Positions 59,441 through 64,000 of a stretch of DNA of 64,000 nt are shown one piece after another (within the stretch, counting starts at the first letter, position 1; each line of letters starts with the position of its first letter). The DNA is taken from positions 2,294,001 to 2,358,000 of the forward strand of contig LNDK02000066.1 of NCBI GenBank assembly GCA_001455915.2. The letters run 5' to 3'. The notes below the pieces were generated by a model, which saw only the letters and a program-made list of their open reading frames with translations, made no database searches and was not told the DNA's origin. This stretch comes from Samsoniella hepiali (Eukaryota > Ascomycota > Sordariomycetes > Hypocreales > Cordycipitaceae). A program made the position numbers and the translations under genes.

Positions 59441-60556
59441 TCAATCAATGCTCTTGTGCTTCCACCCATACCGGTTGTTTGGTTTCCCCATGATGCCAAA
59501 GAGATGGTAGTCCAGATAGTTAAAGGCAAGCATCAAACAGCCTGACTGCAGGCCCTGTCTCGAGGACGGATACGCCGACTGGCAAAATTCAACCGACCAG
59601 GTCAGCCGATTGAGCTTGTCAATATAGAGTCGCAGCGCGTCCTTTTCAGTCAGATTATTCTCTCGTATGCCTACGCGGACGAGGTTCAAGTAGGCAGAGC
59701 CATCATTCTGCTGCTCCACGGCCTTGAGATCCTTGTACAGGCCGATGATGTCGTTGATCAGAATCATGAGCACAGAGGCTTGCATCATCTCCAAATTATC
59801 GATCGAGCACTGCTCGGCTTGCGCAGACGACATGGTCAGGGCCATGGGCAGCAGTCCACCGACTGTGATGGCTCTTGTTTGGAGCACTTCTTGCGAGGAG
59901 GCTTCGGTGCAAAACTTTTTGCCCTCGTCATACTCAAAATCGAGAAACTGGACGAGAAGATTGCTGCACAGCCTCACGTGCGGTTGGGAAAGCAGCTTCC
60001 TCTTCAACGGCATCAGGTCTTCGGAGAGAATTCTCTGGGCCAGGAGGGCTGCGTCGAAGACCTCTGTTGGACATTCGTTTTCGAACCGGGCCATGTCGTG
60101 AGTTGCATCACCGACAATGATGCTCTTGAGGTTGTCCAGATAGAGCTTCCCGGCAGTGTCGTGCAGCCCGTACAGCGGCATCGTCTCCGTGACATAGTCC
60201 ATGAGAAAGATCCATGACAGATGGCGATGCAGCAGGACTCTCCGCTCGTAGTCTAGATTAGATGTATACGAGCAGAAATGTGAGAGATGGGTGGTCAGCT
60301 GTCTCAGCTTGGGCGGTAGCAGATCGAAAAATGGCCATTTTCGGATGTCTTTGGCGAGCTGATCCTCCAACTCGTTGTCATACTGGAGATTGATCGTCTC
60401 TGGGAAGTAGAGGGCAAACGTGTCAGAACCGGGGCGCGAATAGCTTTCCACAGCAGCCCAGTCGGACAGAACAATCAAGTTGGATTCACTTTGTTCATGC
60501 TCGAATAGCACCGTGCTATCGACATAGTGAGGATATTCCATCTTTGGGTGCAACAT
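59441..60556 (-). CDS. class I terpene cyclase-like protein with altered metal-binding motifs
   Basis: One exon of 371 residues; the start is the first ATG on the minus strand in frame (60556). The all-alpha pattern and two landmark motifs place it with class I terpene synthases. The first landmark, WIFLMDYVTE, carries Asp120 and Glu124 but has Met where the leading Asp of a DDxxxE motif belongs. The second, NDIIGLYKD (268-276), matches the NSE triad position (NDxxSxxxE) but has Gly for Ser and Asp for Glu. A terminal NNRYGWK may be the RY pair. The overall order recalls trichodiene-synthase-like fungal cyclases. No P450, prenyltransferase or transporter gene lies beside it in the window. Whether it cyclises farnesyl diphosphate cannot be told from sequence. 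Confidence 0.72.
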   Translation of the reverse strand: MLHPKMEYPHYVDSTVLFEHEQSESNLIVLSDWAAVESYSRPGSDTFALYFPETINLQYDNELEDQLAKDIRKWPFFDLLPPKLRQLTTHLSHFCSYTSNLDYERRVLLHRHLSWIFLMDYVTETMPLYGLHDTAGKLYLDNLKSIIVGDATHDMARFENECPTEVFDAALLAQRILSEDLMPLKRKLLSQPHVRLCSNLLVQFLDFEYDEGKKFCTEASSQEVLQTRAITVGGLLPMALTMSSAQAEQCSIDNLEMMQASVLMILINDIIGLYKDLKAVEQQNDGSAYLNLVRVGIRENNLTEKDALRLYIDKLNRLTWSVEFCQSAYPSSRQGLQSGCLMLAFNYLDYHLFGIMGKPNNRYGWKHKSID

Positions 60557-60671
60557 CTTGGTCGCAGCGGCCTGGCAGACAAGAGAAGAGAAATGAGGTA
60601 GAATGGTCTTGCAAGCTGAGTTGAGTTGGAGCACGAGTTATCATCTTCATTGTCGATGTGTCTAGGCACTG

Positions 60672-60678
60672 CTTTATA
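60672..60678 (-). promoter_or_regulatory. TATA box of the terpene-cyclase-like gene
   Basis: TATAAAG on the minus strand about 120 bp upstream of the ATG at 60556. Assigned from sequence and position. Confidence 0.45.
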
Positions 60679-61350
60679 GCTGTTGAGATTGCATATAGCA
60701 TGGGCAACTGGAAGCAAGGCGTTGCTCTACTGTTGAAAGAGACTGACTCGGGCCGTCACGCAATTGGCGAGCTGATAAGTCCCGTGCGTGTTCGAGTCGC
60801 ATTAGCAGGTCATATGCGCTGACATGCATGAGGTCCTAGGACGCCCTCCGATATGGTCTTGATACAAGCACCGGCAAAGCAAGATCTTTGTCCATTGAAC
60901 CTCGAGCTCAAGTCAAACAGATATATTGGCGTCTTTTGCATGGCAACGGAGGCATAGCCGACGTATGAGTACTATGCTTGAAAGCAAAGAATAAAAATAA
61001 AAAAATCCGTACGATTATCATCCGGTTCGCGTTCGTTTATCGTGAATGAAATATGTGCTTATACCAATTTCTGTTTCTATTTGCCGAGTAGCCGCAAAAG
61101 CACTCGCCACTCATGCAGGGCCAACGCCGAGTTCTGACCGGATTGTGGCTGGCTGGCAATTTTGGTTTGCAAAATGCATACGAATTCGGATAGAGCAAGA
61201 CAATGTCGACTACGCCATCCTCCGGTACCCCCGTGCCGGGTAAGACATCCGCCGTCGCGCACAGCGGTGCTTGGCAGCTGTCTGAATGGTGTGTGTGTTT
61301 CCACTCTTGACGAGGTTCGAGTATGAAGCGTTTTTAGAAGTGGTTGCAGG

Positions 61351-61636
61351 AAATCTGCTTCGTCGTCAAGTTTTCAGGCTTTTTCGTTTATGATGGGCTA
61401 GTCTGCGAGTTATAATGCACCCAGCAGTGGTGTTGACGACGAGGCTGACCTGCATCGGCCGAGTGGTCGAGTCCGCGGCTGCCGTACTACAAAATCTGCT
61501 TTTTCAGCGAGTTTTCAGGCTTTTGGATTTTGATATTATAGGTCAGTCTCCGACTCATCATAATGTACCTAGCAATGGTATTGACGATGAGGCCGACCTG
61601 CATCAGCCGATCAGTCGGTCGGGCCCGCCACTACTG
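61351..61636. repeat. diverged tandem direct duplication of about 140 bp
   Basis: Copy 1 is 61351-61490 and copy 2 is 61492-61636. Both start AAATCTGCT, share GTTTTCAGGCTTTT, and share a 49-bp core (61414-61462 against 61562-61610) with seven differences. All seven are transitions, and six change G:C in copy 1 to A:T in copy 2. Non-coding. Confidence 0.8.
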
Positions 61637-62013
61637 CACCACCCGCAGGCTGGCATCGGCGTAGTCGTACAGGTACCTGTTGGTGGCACCAACAAGCGCT
61701 GGTGGCCAAGTACCGCCTACCTTAGGTACCTATTTACCGAGAGCTACCCAGAACGGCCTTTGACCTGGCACATGCCTGTCCTGTCCCTCCGCTTTTGCCT
61801 ACCGAGACAACTCTCTCCCTTTGCCAACTTCTCATGCTCCTCTGTGATTCAACTCTCTCCATCGCCTATGCCCCCACTATCGTCAGAGAGTCCGACTCAA
61901 CCTCCGCTTCAACCACCACGTCTTTGTTCCGTTCTCGCCAAGTCATGCACAGTCTACCCTCGTAGCCCCAAGGCCCGTCCCCAACGCAGGAGCATGTGCT
62001 AGACCTCCACGAC

Positions 62014-64000
62014 ATGGCGGACGTCCACGTCGACGCCGACGGCTCTCCCGAGCATCGCCAACCTCCAGTAACGCCCGATGCGCGCCACCATCAAGCCCAC
62101 GATGCCGCTGGCGAGTCGAGTAGCACAGGCAGCCGTAGCGCCCGCAGCAGCCACTCGGGCACGCCAGACCTGACCCACGAACGCCTGATGCTGCACCAGT
62201 CGAGCCTCGCCACGCAGCAGGCAGACGAGCCGACGCGACATGGCACGACGAGGCGGAAGCGCAGAGATAGGCCAAATGCCTCCTTCCTGCTCGATGGCGG
62301 AGGCGTCAAGCGAAGCCACAGCTCTCGTCTCCCGAAACCCAGCACCGCGGCAGCCCATGTCCGTGCTACGACCGACTCGCCCTCCAACACGACCGATTCC
62401 ACGCGATCTATTGCACTGCGAGATACAGCCATGCGGGTTGTGTCGGATCCCTTTGTCGGCAAGGTTCCCACGTTATCCCCCGAGGCAGCGAATAACCTGA
62501 GCACAGGTTCGCTAAACCAATCGTCCCCTGCATCGTCTCAGAACAGCCAGGCTCAGGCTTCTGTGGATGCCGATTCTACACAGATTGTGAATATGGCCTT
62601 GAACCTGAGCGAATCTCGCCGTCTCGTCTCTCGTCGAAATGTCTCCCGTGCCGCGCCTCCAAAACTCTTGCCTTTGCCCGACTCGGCTACCACCAACGAC
62701 CTTCGCCAACAGCTCAAACAGCAACGTCGATCATCCCGAAATATCTCCCCTCGCCCCGGACCAAGCATGATACCGAGGCAAAGCACAGGTTTGTCAGTGT
62801 CAAGCCCACTGCACTCCAATTTCCATGCTGGACAAGACGACATGCATCGCTATCACTTCTCCATCTCAACGTTGGCCCGAGCTCAAAAAGCGAAAGACCA
62901 GCTGGAGCTCATGGCCCAGTACAGAAGACTTCTGGATGTTTTGCCGCCTCTGAAGCCGGCACACTTACGCACAATAACTACGAGCCCGCCTGCGTCTCCA
63001 GCAGGCGGCGCAAAGGCCTTCACATGGAGTTCGACGGCAAACCCTGTACAGCTGGGTCGCAAGTACAACCCGCTACAGTACATTCGAAACAGAAAGGTGA
63101 GAGCTCGCGAGAGGAAGATAATTGATGGTGAGCGACAAGGATTTGGAGAGATCGACAGTGTCAAATCTTGGGTTGGAAAATGCGAACAAAATGTCGCTCT
63201 ACAACAGTCAGAGGATGACGCGGGGTGTATGGTTCCATTTTCCGGTGCCGAGCAATCAGCTGCACTGTTTGTGCCTGATCCTGCGGCGAAAGCGGCCCGA
63301 ACCCGTCGACCTCGCGTCGACTGGTTCGTTGAACCGTGTGACATGATTGCCGATGCCTACTGGATCGAGCAGGACCAGAATAGGGACCTGATCGAGGATC
63401 GCCATTGGCGCAAAATATTCCCTCCCAAATCTGAACTTTCGCGGCCCATGTCGCGAGACAACGAAGAACCAAGGCATATTGTGCCGTTTTCCCCTGATGC
63501 TGTCAATCGCTATCCAGGCCTTCCTGATATCCACCATGTACACAGGAACCACGGCCCAGAACATGGCCGTCAGCATACTATCGACCGCGCTAGAGAGAGG
63601 CTTCATCAAATGAAGGACGCGAATCACTGGCATGTCTCTGGTCACCTCCATGGTAGACCTCACTCTAAAAAGGATTCTGCTTCTGAATATTCGGAAAGCG
63701 ACACCGAGGCACGCAACCGGACAATTCGAGACTCTCGAAAGCAGGCAGAGACCAAAGCAGCTCAGCCAGGCGATATTTTGCATAAGCAGATGTTGGAAAT
63801 GATTGCCAAGGAAAATATTGACAAGGACGTTTCGGAGCTCGCGGGAGTGGAAAATTTTGTACCGCCCACTATGACAAGCCCAGAGCGAAACGTGCGATCA
63901 AAACCAGGCAGCCGCTTGCATAGTCGCAAGGGATCCATAATGGATATCAGCGACCATGAGCCAAGAGGCACGTTTGAAAGGATGCACAAAATCTCTCCTT
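62014..64000 (+). CDS. unidentified conserved-looking protein, partial (5' end only)
   Basis: Open from an ATG at 62014 to the window edge without a stop: 662 codons. The first 190 residues are Ser/Arg-rich with a basic patch (TRRKRRDRP). Then come better-ordered blocks: IVNMALNLSESRRLVSRR (about 190), FSISTLARAQKAKDQLELMA (about 283), NPLQYIRNRKVRARERK (about 353) and RPRVDWFVEPCDMIADAYW (about 433) followed by EDRHWRKIFPP. These blocks look like the conserved N-terminal part of a large fungal protein, but I cannot name the family. The last 150 residues are His/Ser-rich and charged. No intron is needed within the visible part. Confidence 0.75.
   Translation, partial: MADVHVDADGSPEHRQPPVTPDARHHQAHDAAGESSSTGSRSARSSHSGTPDLTHERLMLHQSSLATQQADEPTRHGTTRRKRRDRPNASFLLDGGGVKRSHSSRLPKPSTAAAHVRATTDSPSNTTDSTRSIALRDTAMRVVSDPFVGKVPTLSPEAANNLSTGSLNQSSPASSQNSQAQASVDADSTQIVNMALNLSESRRLVSRRNVSRAAPPKLLPLPDSATTNDLRQQLKQQRRSSRNISPRPGPSMIPRQSTGLSVSSPLHSNFHAGQDDMHRYHFSISTLARAQKAKDQLELMAQYRRLLDVLPPLKPAHLRTITTSPPASPAGGAKAFTWSSTANPVQLGRKYNPLQYIRNRKVRARERKIIDGERQGFGEIDSVKSWVGKCEQNVALQQSEDDAGCMVPFSGAEQSAALFVPDPAAKAARTRRPRVDWFVEPCDMIADAYWIEQDQNRDLIEDRHWRKIFPPKSELSRPMSRDNEEPRHIVPFSPDAVNRYPGLPDIHHVHRNHGPEHGRQHTIDRARERLHQMKDANHWHVSGHLHGRPHSKKDSASEYSESDTEARNRTIRDSRKQAETKAAQPGDILHKQMLEMIAKENIDKDVSELAGVENFVPPTMTSPERNVRSKPGSRLHSRKGSIMDISDHEPRGTFERMHKISP

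Larger units (their letters stand above)
60557..62013. other. intergenic with TATA box and tandem duplication
   Basis: This region holds the promoters of both the terpene-cyclase-like gene and the gene starting at 62014, which are divergent. It contains the repeat pair entered at 61351. The last 250 bases are C/T-rich leader-like sequence. Confidence 0.5.

Noticed and set aside
61311..61325. GGTTCGA, the core of a tRNA B box
   Set aside because: The following bases do not complete the consensus and there is no A box or cloverleaf.

Overview
This window is nuclear DNA of a filamentous ascomycete. The evidence is a dense set of genes split by short introns (50-210 nt, mostly GTANGT donors with CTAAC/CTGAC-type branch sites), GC-rich coding sequence and typical fungal families: fused URA2, GH17 eglC, deuterolysin and Tah18. 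Sordariomycetes, probably Hypocreales, is an inference from the overall look of the proteins. I see no rRNA, tRNA, CRISPR or transposon-encoded gene. All exon borders were read by eye from splice signals and frame continuity.

Layout. 0.5-4.1 kb: F-box protein with two ubiquitin-interacting motifs. 5.1-7.4 kb (minus): secreted, Ser/Thr-rich, probably GPI-anchored wall protein. 7.4-14.4 kb: a 7-kb stretch without a supportable gene but with short tandem repeats. 14.4-17.2 kb: membrane-anchored pepsin-fold protein lacking its first catalytic Asp. 18.1-20.3 kb (minus): Tah18-type diflavin reductase. 21.1-22.5 kb: AN1 zinc finger fused to an APH-like kinase. 23.7-28.5 kb: two-RRM/RGG protein, Gcs1-type ArfGAP and ETF beta subunit, all plus strand.

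29.2-36.0 kb (minus): URA2/CAD-like pyrimidine enzyme. 38.1-39.7 kb (minus): nicotinate phosphoribosyltransferase. 40.8-42.3 kb (plus): small subunit of the arginine-pathway carbamoyl-phosphate synthase. Both glutamine-dependent carbamoyl-phosphate systems of the cell therefore lie in one 13-kb block, flanking an NAD-salvage gene. 42.8-44.6 kb (minus): SAP-domain RNA-binding protein. 45.6-46.6 kb (minus): DJ-1/PfpI-like protein without its Cys. 47.8-50.9 kb: hamartin (TSC1) homologue.

53.3-58.2 kb holds a surface/secreted group: GPI-anchored GH17 glucanase, ZIP zinc transporter and deuterolysin zinc protease (minus). 59.4-60.6 kb (minus): class I terpene-cyclase-like protein with altered metal-binding motifs. 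A diverged tandem duplication at 61.35-61.64 kb precedes the start of an unidentified gene that runs off the right edge. Most genes are single-copy housekeeping genes. The best candidates for something new are the degenerate-protease membrane protein, the terpene-cyclase-like gene, the leader of the arginine CPSase gene, the repeat-module wall protein and the 7-kb gene-free stretch.
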